Notes: generated by a model not told the origin, from the sequence alone. A DNA stretch of 64,000 bases from Glycomyces fuscus (GCA_002529455.1 NYMS01000053.1:62001-126000), one strand, 5' to 3'; shown: positions 16,395 to 24,759, counted from the stretch's first letter. Numbers and translations are program-made.

Positions 16395-17202
16395 CAAGTT
16401 CTCCCTGTACCTGTCGAACCAGCTCGCAGCTGTCACTGGTCGACAGCGCTTCCGATTGGATGGCCCCGAAGAGGCTGGTGCAGTAACGCACTTGCTCCAC
16501 ATCGTCGATGACCAGGTCATCGACCACGTACTCGGCCGTTACGACCATCGGGCGGTCGGGGAAGGCGTGGATCTTGAAGGGGCCGGAGAGGCCGGGGGGA
16601 AGCTTGCACCGTCCTGGCACGATCTGGAGTTTGAGGACTCGCTGATCAGACATCTTGAGGAGGTGGCCCAGCTGCTCCCTCATGGTGGCCTTGCTGCCGA
16701 GAACCCGTCGGATAACACCTTCGTCTAGCACCACCCACAATAGCGGCCGGTCGGCACCGCCAAGGATGGCCTGCCGTTTCATCCGTGACTCGACCAGCCG
16801 ATCGAGTGCGTCCTCATCGGCGAACGGCTGCATCGCCATGTAGGTGGCACGAGCGTAGGCCGGGGTCTGCGCCAGTCCGGGAACGAGGATGGTGTGGTAC
16901 TGGCGGATCTCGGTTGCGGTCCGCTCAAAATCCACAGCCGTCTGGGCGCCCGCCGGGTAGATGCTCTCGCTGTTGAAGCTGCTCCACGACCTCTCGAAGA
17001 TCCCCGAGGTCTCGAAGATGTGGTCCAGTGCCTGGCATTCCTTGAGCTGGGGCGCGTATATCGCCAGCTCCCAGTAGGAGATGAGCGAGGTGGAACAGCT
17101 CAGCTGTTCAGCTACCCGCCCCTGGGTCCAGGACTTGGCCTTGCGATGTTTCCGCAGCTCAGTGGCGAATTTTCGGTACGCGGGGTTGGGCTTTCGAGGC
17201 AT
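16381..17202 (-). CDS. XRE-family regulator with DUF5753 ligand domain
   Basis: A 273-residue WhiJ-like regulator. The N-terminal helix-turn-helix spans roughly residues 8-60 (SWTQGRVAEQLSCSTSLISYWE). The C-terminal domain of about 180 residues matches DUF5753 (YHTILVPGLAQTPAYARA and ESRMKRQAIL). The ATG at 17202 is preceded by GGAG. Base composition is lower in GC than the rest of the window, especially upstream (17203-17420). It pairs with the overlapping DUF397 gene and faces the ATPase-like gene, forming the triad known from actinomycete development. Confidence 0.88.
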   Translation of the reverse strand: MPRKPNPAYRKFATELRKHRKAKSWTQGRVAEQLSCSTSLISYWELAIYAPQLKECQALDHIFETSGIFERSWSSFNSESIYPAGAQTAVDFERTATEIRQYHTILVPGLAQTPAYARATYMAMQPFADEDALDRLVESRMKRQAILGGADRPLLWVVLDEGVIRRVLGSKATMREQLGHLLKMSDQRVLKLQIVPGRCKLPPGLSGPFKIHAFPDRPMVVTAEYVVDDLVIDDVEQVRYCTSLFGAIQSEALSTSDSCELVRQVQGELDERP

Positions 17203-17420
17203 GATTCTCCAAGGGAATCAAGCAGATTCGATTCTCTTTGAGGATTCTGTCATGTGGGGCCAGCTGGGGCGAGGGTTCGCGAGAAATACTTGGCGCCTAT
17301 GGAAATCGCTTCGCTGGCAGGGTCAGGGTTGTTGCGCGTCGGTGCTTTGAGTCGCCGTCGATATAGCTCTCAAATTCCAAGAATTCAGACAATTCATTCC
17401 TGGGGCGCGGAGCGCTCCCG

Positions 17421-17963
17421 ATGATGAAGCGAAAGGTACTGATTAGTGTGAACAGCTTTGGTGTACCGCGGCCGAGGCGGGCGGTGGAGGACGGCGGAAG
17501 CGGGCTGCCGCGTCGGGGGAGGGGTGGAACCGGGGTGCGTACGGCGTTCTTCGGGTCCCAGGTGAGTCAGGCGGCGCAGATTCGCAGCTGGTGCCAGCGG
17601 GGCTCCCGGGTCCAGGCGCACCTGGCCTTCCCCCTGGTGCTGGTGGTGAGCGAACTGGTCACCAATGCCTGGACGCACACCGCCTCCGGAGCCCCGGGCG
17701 GCCGGGTGAGGGTCCAGATGCGTCACCTGCCCGACCGCCTCATCCACCTGGCGGTCACCGACGACGGCCCGCGCCCGGGTCGGTCCGCGCACCTGCCCCG
17801 TCTGTCACCGCAGGGCGACGAGCTCCACGTCGGCGGACGCGGCCTGCACCTCGTGGACCGCCTGTCCGTGGAGTGGGGCTGGAACGGCGCCCCGGGCACG
17901 CCCCTGACGGTGTGGGCGAACATCGACCCCTACGCGCCCGTCCCCGAGACCGCTGAGGTCTGA
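17421..17963 (+). CDS. Anti-sigma-factor-like ATP-binding protein (GHKL/RsbW fold)
   Basis: A 180-residue histidine-kinase-like ATPase without a phosphoacceptor domain. The N box is ELVTNAWTHT, the G1 box VTDDGPRPG and the G2 box GGRGLHLVDRLS. Such proteins act as serine kinases of anti-anti-sigma factors or as regulator partners. The start is uncertain: ATG 17421/17424 has GGAG eight bases upstream, but the first 15 codons are unusually AT-rich, and GTG 17448 or GTG 17535 are possible. It is divergent from the XRE/DUF397 pair. Confidence 0.82.
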   Translation: MMKRKVLISVNSFGVPRPRRAVEDGGSGLPRRGRGGTGVRTAFFGSQVSQAAQIRSWCQRGSRVQAHLAFPLVLVVSELVTNAWTHTASGAPGGRVRVQMRHLPDRLIHLAVTDDGPRPGRSAHLPRLSPQGDELHVGGRGLHLVDRLSVEWGWNGAPGTPLTVWANIDPYAPVPETAEV

Positions 17964-18111
17964 GGCAGACCGGCCACGTGCGGGAGGTGTAGCCCCCGCC
18001 GGGGCCGATGACCACCGCTCACACCAATCGAAAACAGCAGTGCCCCGAACCGGTGTTACGAGCACCGGGCCGGGGCGTGATCAACCACCTGACCCAACCA
18101 GGAGGAAGACC

Positions 18112-18660
18112 GTGCAAAACCCTACCGGCAGGCACCGCAGGCGTCACCGTTCATGGGCCGAGCACATGCGGGCGCTGTGCGCCGCCGCGCTCGCGTGGAC
18201 GCTGGGACACCTGCTCGGCACGCGTCACCGGGTCAGGGCCGTCGAGGGCACACCGTCGCGCCCCGTGCCTCCGCCCGTCCCCGTGCCTCCGCCCGTCCCC
18301 GTGCCTCCGCCCGTCCCCGTGCCTCCGCCCGTCCCCGTGCCTCCGCCCGTCCCCGCGCCGAGGCACGTCCCCCGGCCGCGCCCCGCCCCCGAGTCGCGAT
18401 TTGCTCCCGCACCGCCACGGGTCGCGACCGCCTGTCGCCCCGTTGCGAACCCCGACCGCACCGCGGGCGCGCTGGTCCGTCCCCACATGCCCCCGCTCCC
18501 ACGGGTTCCGGTGGGCGACCTGCTGGCCGCGCCGCCCCCCGCCACGGCCTTCGCCACGGCCACGACTTCCGCCACGGCCGACATTCCGGGCACCGCCCCG
18601 GCCGGAGAGTTCGACGAGCTCAGGGACCTGGTGCGCGTCTGGTGCGCCCTGTCCGGCTGA
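18112..18660 (+). CDS. Hypothetical membrane-tethered protein with Pro-Val repeat
   Basis: A 182-residue protein of unknown function. The basic N-terminus (RHRRRHRS) is followed by a probable membrane segment or signal anchor (ALCAAALAWTLGHLL, residues about 20-36). Five perfect PVPPPV-type repeats follow, and then a long Pro/Ala-rich stretch. The short C-terminus FDELRDLVRVWCALSG looks helical and may be the functional end. The start is a GTG at 18112 with GGAGGA at 18101-18106. I do not recognise a family. Confidence 0.6.
   Translation: MQNPTGRHRRRHRSWAEHMRALCAAALAWTLGHLLGTRHRVRAVEGTPSRPVPPPVPVPPPVPVPPPVPVPPPVPVPPPVPAPRHVPRPRPAPESRFAPAPPRVATACRPVANPDRTAGALVRPHMPPLPRVPVGDLLAAPPPATAFATATTSATADIPGTAPAGEFDELRDLVRVWCALSG
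18263..18352 (+). repeat. Five perfect 18-bp tandem repeats inside a coding region
   Basis: The unit CCGTGCCTCCGCCCGTCC occurs five times without a mismatch and encodes a proline/valine repeat. Perfect identity at the DNA level suggests recent slippage expansion and likely length variation between strains. Confidence 0.9.
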
Positions 18661-18699
18661 GGCCCCGCGTGTGAAACCCGTGGAGGGCCCGCCCGCCGG

Positions 18700-19347
18700 T
18701 CAGCCGCGCGGGTCCTCCCAGTCGCCGCAGACCACCTCGGGTACCAGGTCGAACCGGTCGACGAACGCCCGGAGCAGGTCCTCCACGTCGCCGGAGCCGG
18801 ACACGCACCACGCCTGGTGGCCGCTGTTGAGCACGGACAGGAACACCGAGGCCAGCACCCCCGGGCGCGGGTCGGCGGCCGGGTCCACGCCGGTGCGCTC
18901 GCCCAGTGCCCGGGCCAGCCGCTCCTGCCTGCGGTGGCAGTAGCGCATGTTGACCTCGATCAGTTCGGGGCTCTCGGCCACCAGCCCCCTGGCGCTGCCC
19001 CGCAGGTGGAGCATCTCGTGTTCGAGGTAGGCCCAGTGGTCGAGCATCGCGTTGCGCAGCGCGGTGAACGGCGACTCGTCGGCGGGGCGGGCGAGCAGGG
19101 CGGCGAACAGCTGCTCGTCGAGGTCCTCGACCGCCTCCAGGACCACGTCCTCCTTGGAGCCGAAGTAGCGGAAGAACGTGCGCTGGGAGACCCCGACGCA
19201 GGAGGCGATCTCCTCTGTCGTCGTCCGCTGGTATCCGTTCTCGTGGAACAGGCGCAGAGCCGACTCCATGAGGGATTCGCGCATCCGGGCCTTCTTGCGC
19301 TCACGCAGCCCGGCCTGCTCCCCAGGTTCGGCGCTCGTCGTGCTCAT
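18700..19347 (-). CDS. TetR/AcrR family transcriptional regulator
   Basis: A 215-residue TetR repressor. The helix-turn-helix spans residues about 15-60: RMRESLMESALRLFHENGYQ then TTEEIASCVGVSQRTFFRYFGSKEDVV. The C-terminal ligand domain is unrelated by eye to any named subgroup. The ATG at 19347 is supported by domain position. The gene is divergent from the DHA2 efflux gene and shares a promoter region containing two copies of a 13-bp operator-like motif, so it very likely represses that pump. Confidence 0.88.
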   Translation of the reverse strand: MSTTSAEPGEQAGLRERKKARMRESLMESALRLFHENGYQRTTTEEIASCVGVSQRTFFRYFGSKEDVVLEAVEDLDEQLFAALLARPADESPFTALRNAMLDHWAYLEHEMLHLRGSARGLVAESPELIEVNMRYCHRRQERLARALGERTGVDPAADPRPGVLASVFLSVLNSGHQAWCVSGSGDVEDLLRAFVDRFDLVPEVVCGDWEDPRG

Positions 19348-19404
19348 GGACGTGCCCTCCCGCGTGTTGGCTGTGCCCCGAGGATACCGTGTGAAGCAGA
19401 TTAC

Positions 19405-19451
19405 GTCAGCGGCTGACAAAAAACACTTGCTGCAAAGAGTCAGCGACCGAC
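19405..19451. promoter_or_regulatory. Two-copy 13-bp operator for the TetR regulator
   Basis: GTCAGCGGCTGAC at 19405-19417 is a perfect palindrome around a central G. GTCAGCGACCGAC at 19439-19451 is a second copy matching 11 of 13 positions in the same orientation, 34 bases further. The second copy overlaps the spacer of a promoter-like sequence. This is a direct sequence observation; binding by the TetR protein is inferred from position. Confidence 0.65.
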
Positions 19452-19456
19452 ATAAT
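19427..19456 (+). promoter_or_regulatory. Putative sigma-70 promoter of the DHA2 efflux gene
   Basis: TTGCTG (19427-19432) and CATAAT (19451-19456) are separated by 18 bases and lie 35 bases upstream of the ATG at 19491. The second operator copy covers the spacer, consistent with repression by steric block. Confidence 0.5.
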
Positions 19457-19490
19457 CGTGCGGACGACGACACCGGCAGCAGGGGGAACC

Positions 19491-21074
19491 ATGACCGCAC
19501 AGACCGTCCCGAAGGCGGCTCCGGAGACGGAGCGGGCGCAGCGCTGGACGGAGAGTCCGTGGGCGACCCTGGTCGCCATCGCCTTCGGCGTGATGATGGT
19601 GGCGCTGGACGGCACCATCGTGGCCGTCGCCAACCCGGCGATCGGAACGAGCCTGGACGCCTCGCTGGCCGAGCTCCAGTGGGTCACCCACGGCTACCTG
19701 CTCGGCCTGGCGGTCTTCCTGATCACGGCGGGAAAGATCGGCGACCGCTTCGGCCACCGCAACACCTACCTCGTGGGCGTGGTCGGCTTCGTCCTCAGCT
19801 CGGTGGCGATCGCGCTGTCCGCCGGTGTCATCATGCTCGTCGCCTTCCGGGTGCTGCAAGGGGTTTTCGGGGCGCTGCTCCTGCCCTCGGCGATGGGCCT
19901 GCTGCGCGCCGGCTTCCCGCCCAGCAAGCTCGGCCGGGCCTTCGGCGTCTTCGGCAGCCTCATCGGCGCCGCCACTGCGGGCGGCCCCATCCTGGGCGGC
20001 GTCCTGGTCGGCTCCCTCGGCTGGGAGGCCGTCTTCTACATCAACGTCCCGGTGGGCGCCGTCGCCCTCGGACTCGGCCTGTGGCTGCTCGCCGCCAACA
20101 AGCCGACCGACGCCGGGAGCCGGATGGACGTCCCCGGCATCGTGCTGCTGAGCGTCGCCATCTTCGCCCTGGTGTGGGCCCTGGTGGAGGCGCCCAGCGT
20201 GGGGTGGGGCCACCCGGTCACGCTGGGATCGCTCGCCGTCACGGCGGTCTTCGCCCTGGCCTTCCTGGTGTGGGAGCGCCGTGCGCGCCAGCCCCTGCTC
20301 CCGCTCGGCCTGTTCGCCAACCCCTCGGTCTCCATCGGCACCGTCCTGACGGTCGCGATGGCGCTGAGCCTGATGGGGTCGCTGTTCTTCATCACCTTCT
20401 ACCTCCAGGGCGTACGGGGCATGAGCCCCGCCCAGACCGGCCTCCAGCTCATCTCCATGACCGCGCTGATGGCGATCACCTCGCCGATCGCGGGCCGGGT
20501 CCTGGACCGGGTCGGCGCCCGGCCGCCCACGACGGCGGGCCTGCTGCTGGCCTCGGCGGGCATGTTCATGCTGTCGCTGCTGGGGACCGACACGGGCGTG
20601 CCCTACATCTCGGCCGCGTTCGTCCTGCTCGGCATGGGCCTGAGCCTGATCATGACCGGCGCCACCGCGGCGATCATCGGCAACGCCCCCGTGCGCTACG
20701 CCGGTGTCGCCTCGGCGGTGCAGCAGGCCGCCATGCAGCTGGGCGGCTCCCTCGGCACGGCCGTCCTGGGCGCGGTCATGTCCGCGACCATCGTCTCCAC
20801 CCTGCCCGGCCACTTCGCCGCCGCGGGGCTGGCCGAACCCGCCGCCGAGGAGCTGGCGGGCATGCAGAGCGTCGTGGCCCAGGGCGGCGCGGTGGTGCCC
20901 GAGGGCGCGACCCCGGAGGTCGTGGCCGCCGTGACCGGAGCCAGCAACCTGGCGTTCATGGAGGGCCTGCAGTTCGCCTTCACCATCGCGGCGGCGGTCA
21001 TGCTGGTCGCCGCCGTGCTGTCGCTGTTCATGCGCTCGGGCAGGATGACCGACGGCCCGGCCGTCCACGTCTGA
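19491..21074 (+). CDS. DHA2 family (EmrB/QacA-type, 14-TM) multidrug efflux MFS transporter
   Basis: A 527-residue drug:proton antiporter with about 14 membrane helices. Motif D1 is present in MMVALDGTIVAVANPAIG, motif A in GKIGDRFGHRN, and motif C in GAATAGGPILGGVLVG. A long extracytoplasmic loop lies before the last helix, as usual in the subfamily. The ATG at 19491 follows AGGGGGA. It is divergent from and probably repressed by the TetR gene. The substrate is unknown; cationic or hydrophobic drugs are typical for the family. Confidence 0.9.
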   Translation: MTAQTVPKAAPETERAQRWTESPWATLVAIAFGVMMVALDGTIVAVANPAIGTSLDASLAELQWVTHGYLLGLAVFLITAGKIGDRFGHRNTYLVGVVGFVLSSVAIALSAGVIMLVAFRVLQGVFGALLLPSAMGLLRAGFPPSKLGRAFGVFGSLIGAATAGGPILGGVLVGSLGWEAVFYINVPVGAVALGLGLWLLAANKPTDAGSRMDVPGIVLLSVAIFALVWALVEAPSVGWGHPVTLGSLAVTAVFALAFLVWERRARQPLLPLGLFANPSVSIGTVLTVAMALSLMGSLFFITFYLQGVRGMSPAQTGLQLISMTALMAITSPIAGRVLDRVGARPPTTAGLLLASAGMFMLSLLGTDTGVPYISAAFVLLGMGLSLIMTGATAAIIGNAPVRYAGVASAVQQAAMQLGGSLGTAVLGAVMSATIVSTLPGHFAAAGLAEPAAEELAGMQSVVAQGGAVVPEGATPEVVAAVTGASNLAFMEGLQFAFTIAAAVMLVAAVLSLFMRSGRMTDGPAVHV

Positions 21075-21123
21075 TGACCCGGCCAGAGACGTTGCTGGTG
21101 TGTCGCCAGGATGCTGACCTGCG

Positions 21124-21182
21124 GTGATCTTGTACTTATAGCGAGGTTGGGCGGTCGAGACGCGCTATAAGTACAAGATCAC
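21124..21182. repeat. Perfect 20-bp inverted repeat with 19-base loop, AT-richer than surroundings
   Basis: GTGATCTTGTACTTATAGCG (21124-21143) is exactly complementary to 21163-21182. The arms contain TTGTACTTATA, unusual for this GC-rich genome. The element lies just after the efflux gene. It may act as a terminator without T-run, or it may be a copy of a dispersed palindromic repeat. Confidence 0.75.
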
Positions 21183-21191
21183 GCCGAGGAG

Positions 21192-21219
21192 GGCGGCCCC
21201 CTGTGGACAAGGGGCCGCC
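21192..21219. terminator. 9-bp hairpin with DnaA-box-like loop
   Basis: GGCGGCCCC (21192-21200) pairs with GGGGCCGCC (21211-21219). The ten-base loop contains TGTGGACAA, the complement of the actinobacterial DnaA box TTGTCCACA. It probably terminates the efflux transcript. Confidence 0.45.
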
Positions 21220-21283
21220 TCCGACCTGCGCGTTCCCGGGCGGCAGACTCTGCGGTGCGGCGGTCTGTGCCGCACCGTCATCC

Positions 21284-22096
21284 ATGCGACCCGACAGGGG
21301 GCGTCTCTTGACCGACCGCACCGGCCCGCACCGGGCCTACCTGGAAGAGCTGTTCGGGCTCACCGGCCGCCGTGCCCTCGTGACGGGAGGGAACTCGGGT
21401 ATCGGCCGCGGCATCGCCGAGGCCCTCGGCCGCGCCGGGGCGAGCGTCCACCTGGTGGCCCGCGACGCCGGACGCCTGGCCCGGACCGCGGAGGAGTTCG
21501 CCGCCCAGGGCATCGGGGTCGGCACCACCCCGGTCGACCTGGCCGACCGCGACGCGCTCGGGGAGCTCTGCGCGAGCGAACCGGTGACGGGGGCGGACAT
21601 CCTGGTGGCCGCCGCCGGGGTCAACCACCGGCCCCCGCTCGGGGAGACGACGGAGGAGGTCTGGGCCGAGACGCTGGCGGTCAACCTCACCGCGCCGTAC
21701 CTGCTGGGCCAGGCGTGCGGGCCGCGGATGGCCGAGCGGGGCTGGGGCCGGATCCTCAACGTCGGCTCCCAGCAGTCGTGGAGCGCGTTCGGCGACTCGG
21801 GGGTGTACGGCGTCAGCAAGGCCGGAGTCGGCGGACTCTCGCGTTCGCAGGCCGAGGCGTGGTCGCCCCACGGCGTCACCGCCAACACCATCGTTCCCGG
21901 ATTCGTGGTCACGCCGATGACGCTGCCCACCGTCGCGGTGCCCGGCCGGGAGGAGGAGCTCGCGGCACGCAGCATGGTCGGCCGCAACGGGCTTCCCCGT
22001 GACTTCGCCGGGCTGGCGGTCTTCCTCGCCTCGGACGCCTCCGCCTTCGTCACCGGGCAGATGCTGGCCGTCGACGGCGGGTTCAGCGTGCACTGA
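21284..22096 (+). CDS. SDR family oxidoreductase (gluconate 5-dehydrogenase-like)
   Basis: A 270-residue classical SDR. TGGNSGIGRG forms the nucleotide-binding loop (about residues 30-39), NLTAPYLLGQACG the helix after the NNAG-equivalent AAAGVN, and the catalytic tetrad includes Ser in VGSQQSW and YGVSK. The C-terminus AVFLASDASAFVTGQMLAVDGG is typical of gluconate/3-oxoacyl reductase-like SDRs. The start may be ATG 21284 or TTG 21308; the latter has AGGGGG at good spacing. No clear operon partner. Confidence 0.82.
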   Translation: MRPDRGRLLTDRTGPHRAYLEELFGLTGRRALVTGGNSGIGRGIAEALGRAGASVHLVARDAGRLARTAEEFAAQGIGVGTTPVDLADRDALGELCASEPVTGADILVAAAGVNHRPPLGETTEEVWAETLAVNLTAPYLLGQACGPRMAERGWGRILNVGSQQSWSAFGDSGVYGVSKAGVGGLSRSQAEAWSPHGVTANTIVPGFVVTPMTLPTVAVPGREEELAARSMVGRNGLPRDFAGLAVFLASDASAFVTGQMLAVDGGFSVH

Positions 22097-22237
22097 CCGG
22101 CGGCGCGGTCGCACGGCGGGCCAGGGCCGGACCGGGACCGGGCCGGTGGGAGGGCACGGCGGTGCCGCCCCGAACCCCGGGCACGCCCGTGCTGTCGGAG
22201 ACCGTGGACCCCCTATAACCAGGAAACCGCGAAAGAA

Positions 22238-22278
22238 GAGGCGGCACCAGCCCCTGTGGACAGGGGTGGTGCCGCCTC
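22238..22278. terminator. Bidirectional terminator between convergent SDR and argJ-like genes
   Basis: A 19-bp stem with one bulged G (22250): 22238-22249 pairs with 22267-22278, and CCCCTGT (22251-22257) pairs with ACAGGGG (22260-22266). It lies between two convergent genes, as expected for a shared terminator. The rest of 22097-22397 shows no other feature. Confidence 0.7.
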
Positions 22279-22397
22279 CGCCGTGCTGCCTCCACTGTCC
22301 CGGTTCCACGATCGCGCCGCCTCCGCTGTGCACGGCCGCGCCGACCGCGACCGACCGACCTGGCTGTCCGAAACCCCTCCGGGCCCGGACCGGCGGC

Positions 22398-23558
22398 TCA
22401 GGTCGTGTAGTCGGCGTTGATCCGGATGTAGCCCTCGGTCAGGTCGCACCCGTAGACCGTGAAGGCGCCGTCGGCGATGCCCAGGTCGACGCCGATCACC
22501 ACCTCGTCGCCCTTCAGGTGCTGGGCGGCGCGCTCCAGCACCTCGTCCGTGGCCTCCGCCGGGTAGGTCTCCACGTCGCCGAAGGAGACGCGCACGTTCT
22601 CGGGGAGGATGTCGGTCTCCTCCTCGCACTTGCCGACCGCCATCGTCACCCGGCCCCAGTTGGGGTCCGCGCCGTGCACGGCGGTCTTCACCAGCGGGGA
22701 GTTCACCACGGCCTTGGCCACCCGCTTGGCCTGGGCGTCGTCGCGCGCACCGGTCAGGCGCACCTCGACCAGCTTGCTGGCGCCCTCGCCGTCGGAGGCG
22801 ATCATCCGCACCAGCCTCAGGGCCACCTCGTACAGCGCCGCCTCGAACTCCGCCGCGTCCACCGGCCCGGCCAGCCCGTTGGCGAACACCGCCGCCGAGT
22901 CGCTGGTGGAGGTGTCGGTGTCGATGCTCAGCGCGTTGAAGGTGCGGTCCACCACCCGGCGGAACACCTCGTCCAGCACCGGCTGCTCCAGCTCGGCGTC
23001 GGTGAAGAACCACGCCAGCATGGTCGCCATGTTCGGCTCGATCATGCCGACGCCCTTGGCGATGCCCGTCAGCGTCGCCCCGCCCACCGTCGCCGAGGCG
23101 GTCTTGGGCCGGGTGTCGGTGGTCATCATCGCCGCCGCCGAGCGGTCCAGGTCCGCCGGGGGGAACTCCGAGGGCAGCGAGTCCAGGTAGGCGCGGACCT
23201 TCTCGATCGGGTACGGGCGGCCGATCACGCCGGTGGAGGCGACCAGCACCTCCTCGGCCGGCACCCCCGCCGCCCGCGCCACGCGCTCCTGGAGCTCGTG
23301 GGCGTGGTCGTCACCGACCCTGCCGGTGGCCACGTTGGCGTTGCGGGCGATCACCGCGACCCCCCGCGCGCTGCCGTCGGCCGCCGCGCGGCGGCTGAGC
23401 AGCACGCTGGGTCCGGCGAACCGCGACCGGGTGAACACGGCGGACACGCGGGCGGGGACCTCCGACACCACCGCGAAGAAGTCGTCGTTGGGGTCCTTGA
23501 TCCCGATGTTTCCGGCCACGCCACGAAAACCTGCGGGCACGGGGGTCTGGCTGCTCAT
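22398..23558 (-). CDS. Bifunctional ornithine acetyltransferase/N-acetylglutamate synthase family (ArgJ/OAT2-like)
   Basis: A 386-residue Ntn-fold autoprocessing acyltransferase that moves acetyl between N-acetylornithine and glutamate. The self-cleavage site is the Ala-Thr in EPNMATMLAWFF, so the nucleophile is the Thr of NMATML. Other conserved blocks are STGVIGRPYP, MMTTDTRPK, GIAKGVGMI, SIDTDTSTSDS and VHGADPNWGRV. The AVFTRSRFAGPSV and ARNANVATG blocks and the C-terminal GCDLTEGY..NADYTT look closer to OAT2 of clavulanic acid clusters than to housekeeping ArgJ as I remember them. No other arginine genes are adjacent. Confidence 0.85.
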   Translation of the reverse strand: MSSQTPVPAGFRGVAGNIGIKDPNDDFFAVVSEVPARVSAVFTRSRFAGPSVLLSRRAAADGSARGVAVIARNANVATGRVGDDHAHELQERVARAAGVPAEEVLVASTGVIGRPYPIEKVRAYLDSLPSEFPPADLDRSAAAMMTTDTRPKTASATVGGATLTGIAKGVGMIEPNMATMLAWFFTDAELEQPVLDEVFRRVVDRTFNALSIDTDTSTSDSAAVFANGLAGPVDAAEFEAALYEVALRLVRMIASDGEGASKLVEVRLTGARDDAQAKRVAKAVVNSPLVKTAVHGADPNWGRVTMAVGKCEEETDILPENVRVSFGDVETYPAEATDEVLERAAQHLKGDEVVIGVDLGIADGAFTVYGCDLTEGYIRINADYTT

Positions 23559-23727
23559 CGTCCTCCTCGGGGCTTCTCCGGCGCCACACTACTCCGCCGC
23601 GTGCCGGGGCCCTCATTACGGCTACGACCTGCGAGGGTTTCGTCCTGTGCACCTCCGGGGCCCGTGTGACAACAACCTGATAACGGGGTATCGCCGGAAG
23701 ACGGGACCATCCGGGGGGAGGCGTGTT

Positions 23728-24759
23728 GTGCGTGATGGTGACTGGCTCACGGAGACAGGGGCGCGGATTCGTGGTGTCCTGAAGGTGATGGTGGACGCCG
23801 GGTGGCTGCCCGGCGGCTCGGCCGTGATCGGTACCGGCGGCATGTGGGAGTTCGTCGCCGTCGGCCGGATCGACGGCGAGCACGACACCGCCCCGGACGT
23901 GGCCTACGACGTCGCGAGCCTGACGAAGGTCATGGCGACCTGGCCGCTGGTCGGCCAGGCGGTCGCCGAGGGGATCATGGACCTGGACGCCCCGATGTCG
24001 GAGTACCTGGACGTGGAACACCTCCCCGGCGCGGAGATCACCACGCGGCAGATCCTCACCCACACCAGCCGCCTCAACCCGGTGACCTGGCTGGAGAGAT
24101 ACGTGGGCACCGGCCAGGACCTCGCGGAGGCCATCCTCGCCGACCCGCTGGAGGAACCCGGCTACGCCTACGTCGACCGCGGGTTCATCCTGCTCGGCAT
24201 GCTCCTGGAACGCCTCTACGGCACGGGCCTGGACCGGCTGGCCCACGACCTGTGGGAGCAGATGGGCATGCGGTCCACCACCTTCGGCCCCCTGACGCGC
24301 TCACCCGGGGTGGCGCCCACAGAGCGCCGCCTCCCCGGGGCCGCCCCCACCTGGGGGGTGGTGCACGACGAGGCGGCCGCGCTGATGGGCGGCGTGGCGG
24401 GGCACGCCGGGGTGTTCAGCACCGCCATCGACCTCGGCGCCTTCACCCGGGAGATCCTGCGGATGCACGACGGCGGCCGGGGGCCGGTCCCGTCCTCCTA
24501 CGTGCGCGCGAGCTGGCAGCCGCACGTGGACGCGGGGGCGCGGCTGTGGCGCGGCCTGGGCTGGCTGGTCACCCCGGAGGGGGTGGTCTACCACAACGGC
24601 TTCACCGGGACGAGCCTGTTCATGCACCCGCAGAGCGGCCGGTACGTGGGCGTGCTCACCAACGCGGTGCACTACGGGCGCGACCGGACCGGCCTGGTGG
24701 ACCTGCGCTCGGCCGCGCGGTCGGCGCTCACGCCGCAGGCGCACGAGTCCTCGCCCTGA
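23728..24759 (+). CDS. Serine hydrolase of the beta-lactamase/penicillin-binding-protein-like fold (class C-like)
   Basis: A 343-residue beta-lactamase-family serine hydrolase. The nucleophile motif SxxK is SLTK in YDVASLTKVMATW (about residue 68). A Tyr-containing second motif is GYAYVDRGFILLG, and HNGFTGTSLFMHP fits the third (KTG-like) motif. No signal peptide is visible, so it is probably cytosolic, more like an esterase or D-aminopeptidase than a secreted beta-lactamase. The GTG at 23728 has GGGGGAGG seven bases upstream. It is divergent from the ArgJ/OAT2-like gene. Confidence 0.82.
   Translation: MRDGDWLTETGARIRGVLKVMVDAGWLPGGSAVIGTGGMWEFVAVGRIDGEHDTAPDVAYDVASLTKVMATWPLVGQAVAEGIMDLDAPMSEYLDVEHLPGAEITTRQILTHTSRLNPVTWLERYVGTGQDLAEAILADPLEEPGYAYVDRGFILLGMLLERLYGTGLDRLAHDLWEQMGMRSTTFGPLTRSPGVAPTERRLPGAAPTWGVVHDEAAALMGGVAGHAGVFSTAIDLGAFTREILRMHDGGRGPVPSSYVRASWQPHVDAGARLWRGLGWLVTPEGVVYHNGFTGTSLFMHPQSGRYVGVLTNAVHYGRDRTGLVDLRSAARSALTPQAHESSP

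Noticed and set aside
21124..21182. Ends of an insertion sequence
   Set aside because: Only 19 bases lie between the arms, there is no transposase, and no target duplication is visible.
22398..24759. Clavam or carbapenem biosynthetic gene cluster
   Set aside because: Only the OAT2-like and beta-lactamase-fold genes are present; the committed biosynthetic enzymes are missing.
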